A stretch of 64,000 nucleotides of DNA from Acanthosoma haemorrhoidale (GCA_930367205.1 CAKNEZ010000002.1:654343-718342), one strand, 5' to 3'. Positions 1 to 10,679 are shown, counted from the first letter of the stretch. Notes: generated by a model not told the origin, from the letters alone. Made by a program: numbers and translations.

Positions 1-26
1 ATAAAAAAGAACATGAAAACAGCTAA
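1..26 (+). pseudogene. 3' tail of BIR-domain gene (copy A)
   Basis: These bases match 47,395-47,420, the last codons and TAA stop of the BIR-domain gene described in copy B. The rest of the gene lies left of the window. Confidence 0.6.
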
Positions 27-198
27 CATGCGTTAGAGGTTTACAGGTTTTATTCAAGAACTTGCACATTTAAAGGCCCAAATAGTTTTATATGAAATAA
101 AAAAAAAACGAGATAAATCAACTAGTAAAAAAAATAGAAAAACTTCATCTATCCCCACCTCTCTGTTAAACCTTTTAGTCTCGTTGAAGCCTAGCAAG

Positions 199-484
199 AT
201 GGAGGGTCTACGACGATTGGTACTAGTTAGTGACTGAGTGCCACATCACTTGTAGCAAACTAGTTTGAGTTGGTCTTTGTGATTTGGTGTCCACTGTCGC
301 TGTCATCGACAAGAAAACTACAGTGTATATGGATACAGAAGAATGGAAATTCATCGTCGTCCAAGTTCCAAGGATGTTGTCTCTTTTGCAAAGCAGGCCC
401 ATGAAAGTGGAGGTTGAAAACCGACTAGGATGTAAAAATGTAAATTGCATTTTTTCCACCAGAGTCCATCAACCCTTTAGCTGA
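199..484 (+). pseudogene. Unknown small Polinton-region reading frame (copy A)
   Basis: An ATG at 199 opens a frame of about 95 codons that ends at 484. Copy B has the same frame at 47,594-47,875. A 4-base duplication (tagt) near 228 shifts the frame here, and a TGA follows in the frame of copy B as well, so the gene looks decayed in both. I recognise no domain. A minus-strand frame overlaps it (223-459), so the coding strand is uncertain; I prefer plus because the next small gene is plus and follows closely. Confidence 0.35.
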
Positions 485-492
485 ATACACCT

Positions 493-738
493 TTGGCATG
501 TTTCAACAAAAATGATGTGACAAAGCTTTATAGAGAAGTTAAGAAAATCAACGACTCACTGGTCTTGATAACCAAGATAGCTGAACTCTATAAGAAACAT
601 GAAGAAGGTGAAGAACCTGTGGAATCTTCATTAATGTACTTTAATATTAATACTAATACCCTATTTAATAATTTAAATGAACTCGAGAAAATGTGTAATA
701 ATAGCCACATAAATTGTAATTTGAACTATATTCAATAA
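493..738 (+). CDS. Unknown small Polinton-region protein, 81 codons (copy A)
   Basis: Open frame encoding a lysine-, glutamate- and asparagine-rich, largely helical-looking product, identical in copy B (47,884-48,129). There is no ATG near its 5' end: the frame opens after a TAG at 478 and the first plausible codon is TTG, so it may be the 3' part of a longer gene joined to the preceding frame through a shift. It is followed by a long AT-rich gap and then by convergent minus-strand genes. I recognise no domain and assign no function. Confidence 0.4.
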   Translation: MACFNKNDVTKLYREVKKINDSLVLITKIAELYKKHEEGEEPVESSLMYFNINTNTLFNNLNELEKMCNNSHINCNLNYIQ

Positions 739-867
739 ATAATTGTTATGTCTATACGTTATTTTTTTTAACTTTTCCCTAAGTAAAAAGGAGAATAAAG
801 GTAAATAAAAAATTTTTTTTTAATTTTTATGGTTTATTTGAAATAAATTATATATGTAATATTACAG

Positions 868-1089
868 TTAATAATTAATATATTCATTGAGACATGAGAG
901 TCTTCGTTTCTGGATAAATTCCTCATCCTCTCGCCATTCCTCAGGTAAGTTGTCCCAGATGTAGTATAATGTGTAGTCGAAAAGGTACAAAAGTAATGAT
1001 CGAGGTAAAACTCTCAATTCTTCAGTAGTTAAAGTTTCGATACCTTCCTCTCCCAAACGACGTATCACCGACTCCATTATATCCATCAT
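868..1089 (-). CDS. Unknown acidic 73-aa protein (copy A)
   Basis: Short minus-strand frame starting with ATG and identical in copy B (48,259-48,480). The product is acidic and rich in leucine and glutamate, with a tryptophan- and glutamate-rich stretch in its second half (around WREDEEF). It lies just downstream of the exonuclease-like/BIR gene on the same strand, about 45 bases away, so both may share a transcript. It matches no family I know. Keeping the frame open in two copies is weak evidence for a real gene, because both copies descend from one recent duplication. Confidence 0.45.
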   Translation of the reverse strand: MMDIMESVIRRLGEEGIETLTTEELRVLPRSLLLYLFDYTLYYIWDNLPEEWREDEEFIQKRRLSCLNEYINY

Positions 1090-1134
1090 ACTAATGCATC
1101 GTTTACTAGGAGGTATTTATAAATTCCCCTCCTC

Positions 1135-1809
1135 CTAAGACCACAAACACTGAGGACTATTTTTTTTATGGTAGCTGAGAGGGTTGACTACTGATTTCCT
1201 GTCAAATAGCAGTCCACAGTATACGCACTTAACTCTATCTTTGACTCCTCGAATAAATCCAGCATATGAAAGCAGATGATGAGGTAAGCCAATGTTTTTA
1301 AATGTTCGCCTTCTTATCTCTTCTTTTTTCAAATCTACAGCTTTAGGATTTTTTCCAACCCATGTAGCCAGACGATGAGCTAGATTTAATGAGCAAACAA
1401 AGGAAGTGTTTAAATGAAAATGACGAGTCATCTGGTCATTATCTAATTGTTTCAAGTTTGGACAACTGAAATCAAGAAGATCATAGAGTGATTTATCAAT
1501 GAGTTCTTCTATAAATTTGCACTTTTCCATTCCTTTTGCCCATAATATATCATAGTCTTCTGTAATGCATATTAGGAAATACTTCATATCTTCATATTGT
1601 ACATAACCATAGTCCCATTCCAATCCATGAATATGCTTTTTTACCCAAAGATTTGTCTTCGACTGACTCACTTCTTCAACATCTTGAGGTGGTTTAAAAA
1701 ACCAATGATATGATGAACCATGGCTGATTGAGATGATATATAGTTCTTTAACAATTAATGAGTCAGAAGCCGTGCGATAGCCCTGAAAATAAATCACCGC
1801 CGATCGCAT
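1135..1809 (-). CDS. Exonuclease-like domain fused to a BIR domain (copy A)
   Basis: A 224-aa uninterrupted frame. The C-terminal third has a BIR-type zinc module: a basic R-x-x-TF-like start, an LLSYAGF segment resembling the LA-x-AGF of BIR domains, then C-x2-C-x15-H-x6-C. BIR domains bind caspases or other partners in inhibitor-of-apoptosis proteins; IAP homologues are reported from adintoviruses. The first 150 residues (FQGY near the start, HWFFKPP near residue 35, an HGLEW motif, CPNL near residue 115) resemble an uncharacterised mobile-element-associated family that may have a degenerate RNase H/exonuclease fold; this part is inference. No RING is present. A 300-base AT-rich spacer separates it from the capsid gene. 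Whether the domains act together is unknown. Confidence 0.62.
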   Translation of the reverse strand: MRSAVIYFQGYRTASDSLIVKELYIISISHGSSYHWFFKPPQDVEEVSQSKTNLWVKKHIHGLEWDYGYVQYEDMKYFLICITEDYDILWAKGMEKCKFIEELIDKSLYDLLDFSCPNLKQLDNDQMTRHFHLNTSFVCSLNLAHRLATWVGKNPKAVDLKKEEIRRRTFKNIGLPHHLLSYAGFIRGVKDRVKCVYCGLLFDRKSVVNPLSYHKKNSPQCLWS

Positions 1810-2115
1810 CTTGCGGTTTACGCTCCTACGGTGAAATGAGATTATTATAGCCGACTGAATGGTTATATATAATTAAAGCAAGTGCGAAGCAATTGAACTT
1901 TTTTTAAAAATGAATTTATTAATTTACACTACAACAAAAGTTTTAAATAAAAAGATTTAAGTGTCTAAGCTACTAACTGAACGTGCATGAATGAATCACG
2001 GAAGGGGATTGCTTATCTCTAAGCGAGGAGCCTCATTTATATCATATCAAAAGGTCTACGATCAGCATTATGACAAAGACTCAGCGCTTAAACTATATAC
2101 ATGCAGGTTTTTTTT

Positions 2116-3274
2116 TCAATAAATTTTGCGAATGAGACCTGTGCCAACCTCATATTCTACTATTTTATCATGAAGAATGAGACAGTATGCCTTGGTATTA
2201 GCAGGGAAGTTCTCAATCACCTCTAGTTGAACGCGAATATCAATAGTCGTACTCTTTATCGCATCAGATTGTTTAGAACAATCTATAACGACTATAGGTG
2301 CTATGAGCTCAAAATCACATCGTGACAGCAGAGGTTGAGAATGTCTATTGCCATGATAACTTGTTTGAAATTCTTTATACATTTCGTAGAGGAGAGCCAC
2401 TTTTCCAAGCTCGAAATCTATATTCAAATCATCATAGGGATATTGCTCGCTATTCAGATAGAGTTTCAAATTTTTCAATTTGCAACTATCAAACTGACTG
2501 TTATCTTTGCTAGCGTTTCTCAGTAAATTTGTCTGGAATGCGATAATAACATAGCGTGGCTTTTCTAAATTTGTCGATGTTTTTAAAGTCTAGTTTTCTT
2601 GTTGTGTTGCAGGTAAATTAGGATATTCGTAAAGATCCCATGATCTGAACGGAATAGAGATGACCTTGTTTTCATCTTCCATTTTTAACAACTTCAGCCG
2701 TTCTTGATCAGAACATGAGGCATTCTCCAAATCACTTTATCTAATTTTATTACAACATCATCGTCACCCTTTACGCAGTTCAAGTCAGTACTCAATCTGA
2801 TCAAAACGAGTTCTTGCTTAAGATTAATTAAAATTTTTCGATAGTCCTCACATATCCCTAAGAGAATATCCAGTGGCAGACACACACTAAAAAAACCGTT
2901 TTATCAATTGAAAGTTTTGTCTACACCTGGGATTACCCATCCTGCATTTTCTAGACCTTTGACTTGATTAGGTGAAAATGACGTATGGCCTTTAAGCGTT
3001 GTAGTTATTTCTGGGTTTCTCACTCTATTAACTTCAATACCATTCAATTCATATCTGATCTCATCAAACAAAAACGCAAAAGCGTTATTAGTCAATTTTG
3101 AAGCAGTTCCAGCAGTACCATCCTTTTTTGAAATTCGTCCTTCCAGATAAACAAAACTAAATGAAGAAATCGTATAAACATCTTGTTGATGGATGGGTAT
3201 TCTGATTTCATCAGACTTGTTCAAAGACATTCTTCAAATTTTACGTCTGATGTAATATTTAGCATGTTGTTCAT
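2116..3274 (-). pseudogene. Polinton/adintovirus major capsid protein, broken (copy A)
   Basis: Three collinear pieces of a double jelly-roll major capsid protein: an N-terminal piece (about 2,904-3,274), a middle piece (CLPLDILLG, about 2,694-2,890) and a C-terminal piece with LNSEQYPYDDL (2,116-2,478). The assignment rests on resemblance to capsid proteins of Polintons and adintoviruses and on the neighbouring penton and protease genes. Breaks: a 46-bp deletion after about 3,230 relative to copy B shifts the frame; adjacent TGA and TAA codons stop it near 2,905 (the TAA is shared with copy B); further stops follow the middle piece. The ATG at 3,272-3,274 is the start kept in copy B. Confidence 0.7.
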
Positions 3275-3432
3275 TTTTTTTTCTTATTTTTAACCGAAAA
3301 CTACACTGTTTTAAAAAGTTAGCATTGACAGTTGTTTACGGTCTCGTCGATATTGGTTTACTAATTCTTAATTGAGTATGACATCTCCTTTTATAACGGG
3401 CTTCAACTCGCACACAACTCTCTCTGGTAAAA

Positions 3433-4140
3433 TCAATACCCATTCTTCTTCAAATGTATTCTCAATGTAACAGTTTCTCCCCTAAAGTCAATAAGCTCGC
3501 CGTTCTGATCCACTAAGCGAATGGTAATATTTTCAACAGTCCTCACGTTAGTAGGAAAGTAAATGACAGGATTCGGGGTTTCTACTATTTTATATCCTTG
3601 TTCAACAGTCAGAAAGAATTGATGTATATTATGATCTGGCTCCCCGTTTACGTAAGACCCTGATGCGATGTTACAATGTATCGAAATAGTGTTTACGGAA
3701 AGGAATTTTACAATTCCATCTGATTCAGTATAGCGGTTCACTGGATGTATCACACGATTTGGACTATTAAAACCCAATAGTTAGCCAATGGCATGTGGCT
3801 TATAGGGAAAGTTGAAGTAAACCGGTTTAGTTGTTCTAAGTTCCACATTTAAAGTACTGTGATTTCCCCACAGTACAAACCCAGATCTCGGGTCTTGGTG
3901 CATAATTTGTTCGTAAAGAAAAGTATTTAGAGCACTTATATCACACGATCCCTCAGGTATCTGAATCGTCAGATTTCCAAAATAAAACTTATCGTTAACA
4001 TCCTTCCTTACATTAGGAATAGTATTATATGTATCAAAAGATAATAAGCCAACGGTATAACTTGATCCTAATTCTAGCGGAGGTAACAAGTTCACATCAA
4101 GAACGCTAGAATCCCCTGTAAGCGCTACAGTGTAGCTCAT
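3433..4140 (-). pseudogene. Penton-like minor capsid protein with one nonsense codon (copy A)
   Basis: Same 235-codon gene as 50,870-51,577 in copy B, starting MSYTVAL. A single base change near 3,782 turns a leucine codon into TAA, splitting the frame into 119 and 114 codons. The family is the single jelly-roll penton-like protein that accompanies the double jelly-roll capsid protein in Polintons; I infer it from sequence feel, length and position between capsid and protease. The start is 12 bases from the protease stop, so the genes are packed like a late operon-style cluster. Confidence 0.6.
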
Positions 4141-4152
4141 GATTATGAATGA

Positions 4153-4500
4153 TTAAAATTTATGAGAAACGTCGGCTAAATACTTTAAGCAGAGATGTCC
4201 GCAAATCGGAGTATTCCACTTCAGATAATGACGTCTGTTGTAAGTTATTTGTAAACCTTTAAAGTAATCAAGTAGCTGTGGTGGTGGTTTAAAATTACCA
4301 AACGAATCAAAGTATTTCACAAGATTATCTTTTTTTATATAACAAACCCAATGAGAACCAGGTTATGAACTTGTAGGCAAATTTACAATAGCTTTCTCAT
4401 GCTTTTTTGGATATTTAGGGAGACTATCAATCATAAATACTCCACAAAAATTTTCAATATTCAAAACTTTAGCTATATAATTTAATTGGAGATCAGTCAA
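4153..4500 (-). pseudogene. Adenain-like cysteine protease, broken (copy A)
   Basis: Counterpart of 51,590-51,937 in copy B. Catalytic-site neighbourhoods are present: the His of GSHW, the Asp of the FDSFG segment and the Cys of ICGHLCL. In this copy a TAA falls just before the PGSHW motif (about 4,362), where copy B has a glycine codon. The protease would process virion proteins in a Polinton or adintovirus. No ATG begins the frame in either copy; it opens right after the stop of the phospholipase-like gene. Confidence 0.68.
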
Positions 4501-4515
4501 TGGTTCATTCGGCAG

Positions 4516-5277
4516 TCATATTTTTCTCGGCCTTTTTTGTCGGTTTATAAACAGACCATAACCTTTCTTATAGGGTTTCAAATAAAGTCCGTTACCGACT
4601 TTCTGACCTTCTATAGCTAAATTATGCCTCTTTTGCTCATCCAATTTTAGCTTGGCTTCTTTAGCCTCATTGATCGATTTCACTAAACTTCCGGCTCCTC
4701 CAGTCAAAGAGCCCACAGCGGAAAGTCCCGCCATCAACGGTATAAGAAATTGTAGAAAGCCTCCCTCCTTTGGCAGCGGGAGAACTCTGGGTGGACAAGG
4801 TTTCGTCTTACCACGTAGATGCATTTTAGCCTTCTTATATGCAACTTTCGAAGCTTTCAGAATAGATGATACATCATCTACCTTTGACGATTTAACTAAG
4901 TCAATGAAACTAATCTTTTTCTTTTTCTTTTTTAAACCTGATCCAATTTTTCTTTTCGCTTTCATAGCATTTGTAACTAACCAAGCCACGGCTTTTTCTC
5001 CCCATGACGAATCTGAAGCCTTAACTCTTTTCCAAGCATTACCAGCTACGATTTTGTCCGCTTCCTTACGACTATCCATATCTTTATATTTGCTATAAGC
5101 TATATCGTGATCTTTACAGGCTTTATCAAGCTAATTTATTCCGTCACCTTTAGTTAGTCGCTTTTCTAGATCCGTACCAGGACCACAATACTGATAGCCC
5201 GGAAGATGTAATTCAATAGGCAACTTGTTTATAAAACTGTTTACTAGACCTGTTCCTTTGTGAGCTTTACGAATCAT
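4516..5277 (-). pseudogene. Phospholipase A2 / pX-like virion protein, one nonsense codon (copy A)
   Basis: From ATG at 5,277 the frame gives a short basic N-terminus, then a phospholipase A2-like calcium-loop motif (YCGPGT) and, after an in-frame TAG at 5,129-5,131, the PLA2 active-site motif HDIAY. The C-terminal part has a run of six lysines, a hydrophobic glycine/alanine segment (LIPLMAGLSAVGSLTGG) like adenovirus pX/mu and pVI-type core proteins, and a basic tail. Viral PLA2 domains breach endosomal membranes during entry in parvoviruses; the same role here is inference. The TAG is shared with copy B (52,568-52,570), so it predates the duplication. Confidence 0.65.
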
Positions 5278-5315
5278 ACTGTACTAAGAAAATGAAGAGC
5301 AGACTTACATATATA

Positions 5316-5356
5316 TACTGAAGTATAATACCGTCGTTTGCATTCATAATGAAATT
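5316..5356 (+). promoter_or_regulatory. TATA box plus leader for the early (polymerase-side) genes (copy A)
   Basis: A TATATATA run at about 5,310-5,317 is followed by ccgtcgtttgcattca and ATGAAATTTGTC. Nearly the same leader lies directly at the ATG of the packaging ATPase (12,704-12,728). It sits between the divergent PLA2-like gene and the plus-strand genes. Confidence 0.5.
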
Positions 5357-5436
5357 TGTCTAGTAAAATGTATTAACTTGACCGAAAGATATTACATCGG
5401 TCTTTTAGCCCTACTGAATGCACTATCTAATCAAGG

Positions 5437-6016
5437 GTAAGTAATCCTAGCCCACACGGCCTCGCTGAAGACTTTAATCACAGGCCAGCACTATGCGCCT
5501 TGCAACATAGTCAAAATCCCCACCTCAGCTGGGGTCTATCTAGTCTTATACATGTGTGATTTCATTGACTAGCGCTCATTCCCTCGTTTGGTGACGTATT
5601 ACCATATAAGTGTATTGTTCGTAGCTGCTTCAGTTCTCCTTGCAGCAATTAAGTAGCAAGTATTAATTAATTATTAAGTTAGTTTAAGTTATGAATTATT
5701 AAGTTATTAATTAAGCAGTAAGTAAGTTAGTCTTTGAATTGATGTATCATTATTCTCTTGCATCAATAAATAGCATTACACCCTCGGTAGACTCTCACTA
5801 CCTTCCTGATTCCACCCGCCTCCTTTAGGCATACCACACCCTATATCCTTCTCATACATCCTTCAAATGGGGGACTCCCCTTAGTGAAAGGCACTCATTA
5901 GCCCAAAATAATTTTCCCACATCCTATTTTATAAGTTTGAGAGCTAAGAAAAAAAAAAAAAATAATAATAATAAAAAGAAATAAATAAATAGCTAAGCAA
6001 ATAATATGATTTTTAG
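5437..6016 (+). other. Possible 5'-UTR intron; contains LTR-like sequence (copy A)
   Basis: AAGG|GTAAGT at 5,433-5,442 is a near-consensus splice donor and TTTTTAG directly precedes the ATG at 6,017, with AGCTAAGC about 25 bases upstream as a possible branch site. Copy B has five extra bases that break the donor. The interval also has CCATATAAGTG and AATAAATAGC like a small LTR (TGTTC to TTACA in copy B, 52,873-53,153). The two readings compete. About 60 bases near 5,650 are absent from copy B. Confidence 0.35.
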
Positions 6017-6412
6017 ATGTCTCTCCTTAAAAAATTGAATGAAATTAATCCTGTATATAAAAACATTGGTGAATTGACTATGGGACGGACATACAAGTTA
6101 ATAAAACTGAGCAAAAAGGAGACAGAATATGGCCCATCTATTGAGGCCATAATAGAAGATGATGAAGAAGGAAAAGTGCGAACCTTCCTACCAAAACGAT
6201 ATATATATATATATATATATATATGCGTTCACTGATGAGGACTTAGCAAGCTATAGAGGTATAGTATATTTAAATATATAATAAATATAGTATTTTTTTT
6301 TTAATTAGCTAAGCGATTATTCTCGTTTTTAGGAGAGCTGAAATTTCAATACTCCGGCAAAAAGAAAAATGCATATGACAATAAATTCGAAAAGTTGATG
6401 CATTTTATTTAG
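6017..6412 (+). pseudogene. Small Polinton protein gene with a 74-bp spliceosomal intron (copy A)
   Basis: ATG at 6,017 opens a frame of about 60 codons (MSLLKKLN start, YGPSI and FLPKRY motifs). An (AT)n tract at about 6,200-6,223 throws it out of frame; past the tract the original frame reads FTDEDLASYR. A GT-AG intron follows: donor after 6,258, acceptor TTTTTAG at 6,326-6,332, possible branch AGCTAAGC at 6,307-6,314. Exon 2 continues as ELKFQYSGKKK to a TAG at 6,410-6,412. Small proteins with LPKRY motifs are common beside Polinton polymerases; the function is unknown to me. Copy B has the same intron with a shorter AT tract, also out of frame. Confidence 0.6.
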
Positions 6413-6441
6413 GAAGGCTATTTTTTTATATTTTTATTATT

Positions 6442-6714
6442 TTGGTTTTGTATATTTTTTTTTTAGTGTTAAGGAGTAAAATAAATAGTAAAAGCAACGC
6501 AAATAATTATTTATGTGATCAATGTGGATTATTAATAGCAAATAGAAGACACAGATGTAAATGGTTGTTTTTCTATAGTCAAGGCTGTGGCAAAGAAATT
6601 AATAGAAAGTTTAATTTTGAACGCCATAAATTAACTTGTAAAGCTTCTGGTGGGGTTAGTATGAATAATACAACTAACGTGATTAATACACCTCACAATG
6701 GTGATTCCCAATAA
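6442..6714 (+). pseudogene. C2HC-type zinc-finger reading frame upstream of the polymerase (copy A)
   Basis: The frame encodes two zinc-finger-like modules: C-x2-C-x8-H-x-C (CDQCG to HRC) and C-x2-C-x12-H-x3-C (in copy B CQGCG to HKLTC). In this copy the first cysteine of the second module is serine (SQGCG), which should break metal binding. A T-rich tract ending TTTTTTTTAG before 6,466 could be a splice acceptor, so it may be an internal exon of the polymerase or of a separate DNA-binding protein. It ends with a TAA at 6,712, about 40 bases before the LINE insertion. Confidence 0.45.
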
Positions 6715-6753
6715 AAAAAGAAAATATAGTATGTTTGACAGGCAGATGCGTGA

Positions 6754-7639
6754 CAGGCACGACCAAGGGGAGCACCCTGAGGAAGTACTTCCCCTCCGTC
6801 CAGGACAGGCTGAGGGCAAGTTGGGTCTCCCCGGATTACTGGGTGTCACAAGTGCTCACAGGATACGGCGGATTCCGTGCCAGGCTGTACGAATACAAGA
6901 GGGCAGAAAACAGGTCCTGCCCCCATTGCGGAGAGAGCGATACTGCGGAGCACGTCGTGCTCTCTTGTCATGCACTGGAACCGGCTAGAGCACGGCTGCT
7001 CCGCACGATAGGAGAGTACAGCCTGGGCGAGTCCAACCCGCCGTCGCTGGTGAATGACGAAGCAAGATACACCGCGTTCTGCAGATTCCCCGGGGAGTGG
7101 AAAAGGGTTCAAGGCTCCGGGGATTTTACTATATCCAGGGGGGTGGCACGGGGTGAGCAGCCGTGTCTTCAGGAAGGCTCACCCGAAGCCAACGATGTAT
7201 CGCCGATTCCAGAGGAGTCACTGTAAATATGTATATATAGATATAAGGTGACTGAGAAGTATATGGTATAGACATAAGTTTAGTTATAGGGGGATGGAGG
7301 ATGCACACCTCATGTAAATATAGTTTTATGTATAGGTAGAACACGGATCCAAAATTGTAAATAGTATTAGGATAACTAGCTATAAAAAAAAAAAAAAATG
7401 TATATAGCTAGTTTAGGATTTGTAAATATAGTATAAGGGGTTTTTTTTTTGTTTTTGAGAATAAATGGAACAAAACAAAATAACCGAAGGTGCGCTGACC
7501 GGTGCAACAATCCCATTGCACCGGAATACGCGCACCACAGGCTACGTAACCCCACGATCCCGCTTCACGGGCTTGTGGGGCAAGCCCGTTTGAGGCTCAG
7601 CCTCAGGTAGGGCGAAAAAAAAAAAAAAAAAAAAAAAAA
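6754..7639 (+). mobile_element. 5'-truncated R1-like non-LTR retrotransposon inserted in the polymerase region (copy A)
   Basis: A GC-rich block unlike its AT-rich surroundings. Its first 470 bases encode the C-terminus of a non-LTR retrotransposon ORF2, with the CPHCGESDTAEHV motif (C-x2-C-x8-H) and an LTGYGGF segment typical of R1/Jockey-group ends, stopping at TAA 7,224-7,226. A 3' UTR and a poly(A) tract (7,615-7,639) follow. The 10-base target-site duplication AGATGCGTGA flanks it at 6,744-6,753 and 7,639-7,648. The upstream end is a truncation, as usual for LINEs. Copy B holds the same insertion at the same base, so it predates the duplication. Confidence 0.9.
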
Positions 7640-10018
7640 GATGCGTGAGAAGGCGATTGCAAAAGAAAACGGAATAATTACAGCTTCGTTAGGAAAGTCG
7701 GTTGAAGATATTTACATTCCTAACGATGATAAAAAATTATTAGCCCACGAACAATAAAAAAGAAGTTTTAGTAAATTTACTAAATTCTTATGTTGACGAA
7801 TGGAAAACTTTTAAAATAAATATAATGTTAGAATGCACATACATTAAGAAAAATGAAAATACTATTAGTGAAAGAACAGATTTTAATTTTAAATCGAAAG
7901 TTAGTACGATAGATGTTTCTATAAACCTACAAAATTACATTGAAACAATTTTTGAAAAAACTTTAGAGGAACAGGACGAGTTTGAAAAAAAAGGTTCCGG
8001 TTGGATGTATACCTCTGTAAACTATATCTGCTTACATTTAACTAAATATAAACCTTTTGGAGGATCTCAATATATTGAATTACCTAAAAAAATACGGGAC
8101 AAACGTTGGGTTATAAATGTAAGAAATAATACTAATGATTTCTTCCGTTTAGCTATACTTAGTGATAATATTAGATCAAATGACTTTAATGCATACAAAA
8201 ATATTCAAACTTCATATTCCTTAGATTCTATATCGTTCCCGACACCAATTAAGGATATCAAACGATTTGAAAATTTAAATAATCTGTCTATAAATGTTTA
8301 TGGCTTGGACGAGAAAAATAATGTGTATCCGATTAGAATTAGTAAAAAGGAAAATTATGATAAAATGTTTGATTTATTATTAACACAAAATGGGGAAAAT
8401 TTTCAATATTGCTTGATCACAAATCTTTCACGATTAGTAAGTTCTCAAATATCTTTGCACAAATGTGCATATAGCATCTGTCGTAGATGTCTGTTCGTAT
8501 TTCCAAAGACGTATGTAAAAAAGTATGGGAAAAATGGTAATAAGCAAAAGCGTGAACATGAATTATTTTGTCGTAATCATAAACCAATTCGATCTGTTTT
8601 TCCGAAAGAAGATAAAATTGAATTTAAACATGTGGAATATACAAAACCTATCCCAATTGTAGTTTATGCAGACATTGAATCTCTTTTAATACCAATTTCG
8701 GGGCCTGTTCCTCATCCGTCAACATCTTGGAACAAAGCTGTTCATGAGCATCGTGCCTTTTCTGTTTCACTTCTGGTCAAGTCTGACATTTTTGATTTGA
8801 AACCGTTTGTTTATACGGGTGAAACTATATGCTAGCGTTTTTAGAAAAACTTGAATCTATATCTGTTGAAGCGGATAAAATATACGCTAATCCTCTTCCG
8901 ATGGAAGAAATGAGCAAAGGGGAAAATGAAATATTTTATTTTGCTAAAGACTGCATAATATGTCAATACCCCTTAGACGAACTTCATCGCCTGCGTCTTA
9001 ACTGTCACTTGACAGGAAAATTTATCGGACCAGCACATAGCGCATGTAATTTAAGAGCAAGAAAGCCTGATTTTATACCTGTTTTTATGCACAACTTACA
9101 AGGCTATGATTCTCATTTTATAATCCCTTTCTTGGGCCACTGTGAAAATGTTTGCATAATTCCTAGTAATTCTGAAAATTATATAAGTTTCACTATAAAA
9201 TTTAAAGGATGTAGAACGAAAATACGATTTGTTGACTCGTTTATATTTCTATCATCGAATTTGGATACATTGGTGAACAGTTTACAAAATCAACCTCAAT
9301 CAATTAATGAAATATTTCCAAATATGGCTAGTATTATTAATGATGAAAACAAAATTAAATAACTTACAAGGTAAGGCGTATTTCCATACAATTATTTTAA
9401 TTCGTTTGAATGTCTAAATGAAACTCAACTACCTTCTAAAAAAATCATTTTTTAATGAATTGACAACAAAATCCATTAGCAATGTAGACTATGAACATGC
9501 AAAAAGTTTGTGGGAAACGTTTAAAATCAAAATATTAAAAGATTATGTAGAATTATATGTACAAACCGATGTAATTCTGTTGTGTGAAGTTTTTGAAACC
9601 TTCCGCCTTCTCTGTCTACAAATTTATCAATTGGATCCAACATGGTTTTTTTACTTTACCTCAGCTATCGTGGAATGCAATGTTGAAATATACTCAAATA
9701 AAATTAGATGTAATAAAAGATATTGATATGGTACAGTTTTTTGAAAAAGGAATAAGGGGAGGTATTTTCCAAGTCGTTTCCCGCTATGCCAAAGCTAACA
9801 ATAAATATTTAAGTGAGTACGATTCTACTAAACCCAGTAATTATTTATTATATGTAGATGTTAACAATCTTTATGGTTATGCCATGAACCTGCCCCTGCC
9901 ATATGCCGAATTTGAGTGGACTGATGAAATAGTAAATGTATTAGATCTGGAAAACAATTCAGAAACAGGTTATATGCTGGATGTTGATATTGAGTACCCC
10001 GTAGAAATTCATATATGA
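7640..10018 (+). pseudogene. Protein-primed family B DNA polymerase, truncated and frameshifted (copy A)
   Basis: Collinear pieces of a Polinton/adintovirus-type pPolB. Visible: N-terminal region (from 7,640, long open frame 7,825-8,835), exonuclease motif I YADIES at about 8,664, a cysteine-rich insert, exonuclease motif II (HNLQGYDSHF, about 9,087), a motif III-like FVDSFIFLSS (about 9,228), a TDVILL segment (about 9,565) and polymerase motif A YVDVNNLYGYAM (about 9,850). Frame changes occur near 8,830, 9,400 and 9,650; a TAA at about 9,361 is private to this copy. The gene is cut at about 10,015, before motifs B and C, so the palm is incomplete. Frameshifts shared with copy B show the gene was dead before duplication. 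Confidence 0.85.
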
Positions 10019-10490
10019 CTACCTGTGTATCGTAAAACATACCCCTGGCCGACAGGATCCGCTTTCCACGAGGGAGGGGGTTACCATATTTATATCGGTA
10101 AATTTCGCCCTAAAAAGGACACTCTGTTTCCTAGTCTCCTGAGCCACACTACTTGTAACTTCACACCAGGGGCACTTGGCCCCTGGTAGGCCCACTCTTC
10201 ACTCTTTTCTAGTCTCTACATACCGATAGCCGCTATCACGATAGTCGCGATACGCCTACTCAGCCTTCCGCTAATCTACTCTATGACGCACCTCTACGAC
10301 GGCACTTTGCCACACAGCCTATAGCAGACCTCTGACGACTTGTACTTATTACGCTGCCGATCTCTCGCCCGAACTCTGAAAACTGGTCTTATTCTTTATG
10401 AACCTCTGAACCTCATCCTGAACACAGTGTCTTGTCGGGACACATTCCTATCAATAAATGGAGTCCATGGTTGGAACATGGTCCATGTTA
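10016..10490 (+). mobile_element. LTR-like sequence truncating the polymerase (copy A)
   Basis: Starts TGACTACC at the polymerase breakpoint. A TATA-like TTTATATC lies near 10,088 and an AATAAA near 10,454. The stretch GTCTTGTCGGGACACA near 10,430 closely resembles TGTCGGGGCACACC in the LTR-like sequences at 19.3-20.0 kb and 30.7-31.5 kb, so I treat all three as one LTR family (LTR-D). No internal coding region accompanies it. The exact 3' end is unclear, and copies A and B differ after about 10,459. Confidence 0.45.
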
Positions 10491-10499
10491 TTAACTACA

Positions 10500-10575
10500 A
10501 CAGTCCGACAATTGTTGACCTCCGACAATTGTTCACCTTTTCCGACAATTGTTCACCTCCGACAATTGTTCAACC
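10500..10575 (+). repeat. Tandem CCGACAATTGTTCACC repeats (copy A)
   Basis: Four consecutive units of about 16-19 bases, each centred on the palindrome ACAATTGT, with spacers such as tt. Copy B keeps the array at 57,885-57,958 with one substitution. It could be a protein-binding array or a minisatellite inside the LTR-D element. Confidence 0.8.
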
Positions 10576-10679
10576 ATTTCCCGACAGTAACCAATGAAAA
10601 ATCATTATTTCGTCAAGTAAACAAACCAAATTTTAAAGGTAGGATCATATTTGCAGATAATGTAACAGCAGTCCAGTTG

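Noticed and set aside
4652..5098. 148-codon plus-strand frame opposite the PLA2/pX-like gene
   Set aside because: Exact antisense of a gene with recognisable motifs; its phenylalanine run is the complement of the lysine codons.
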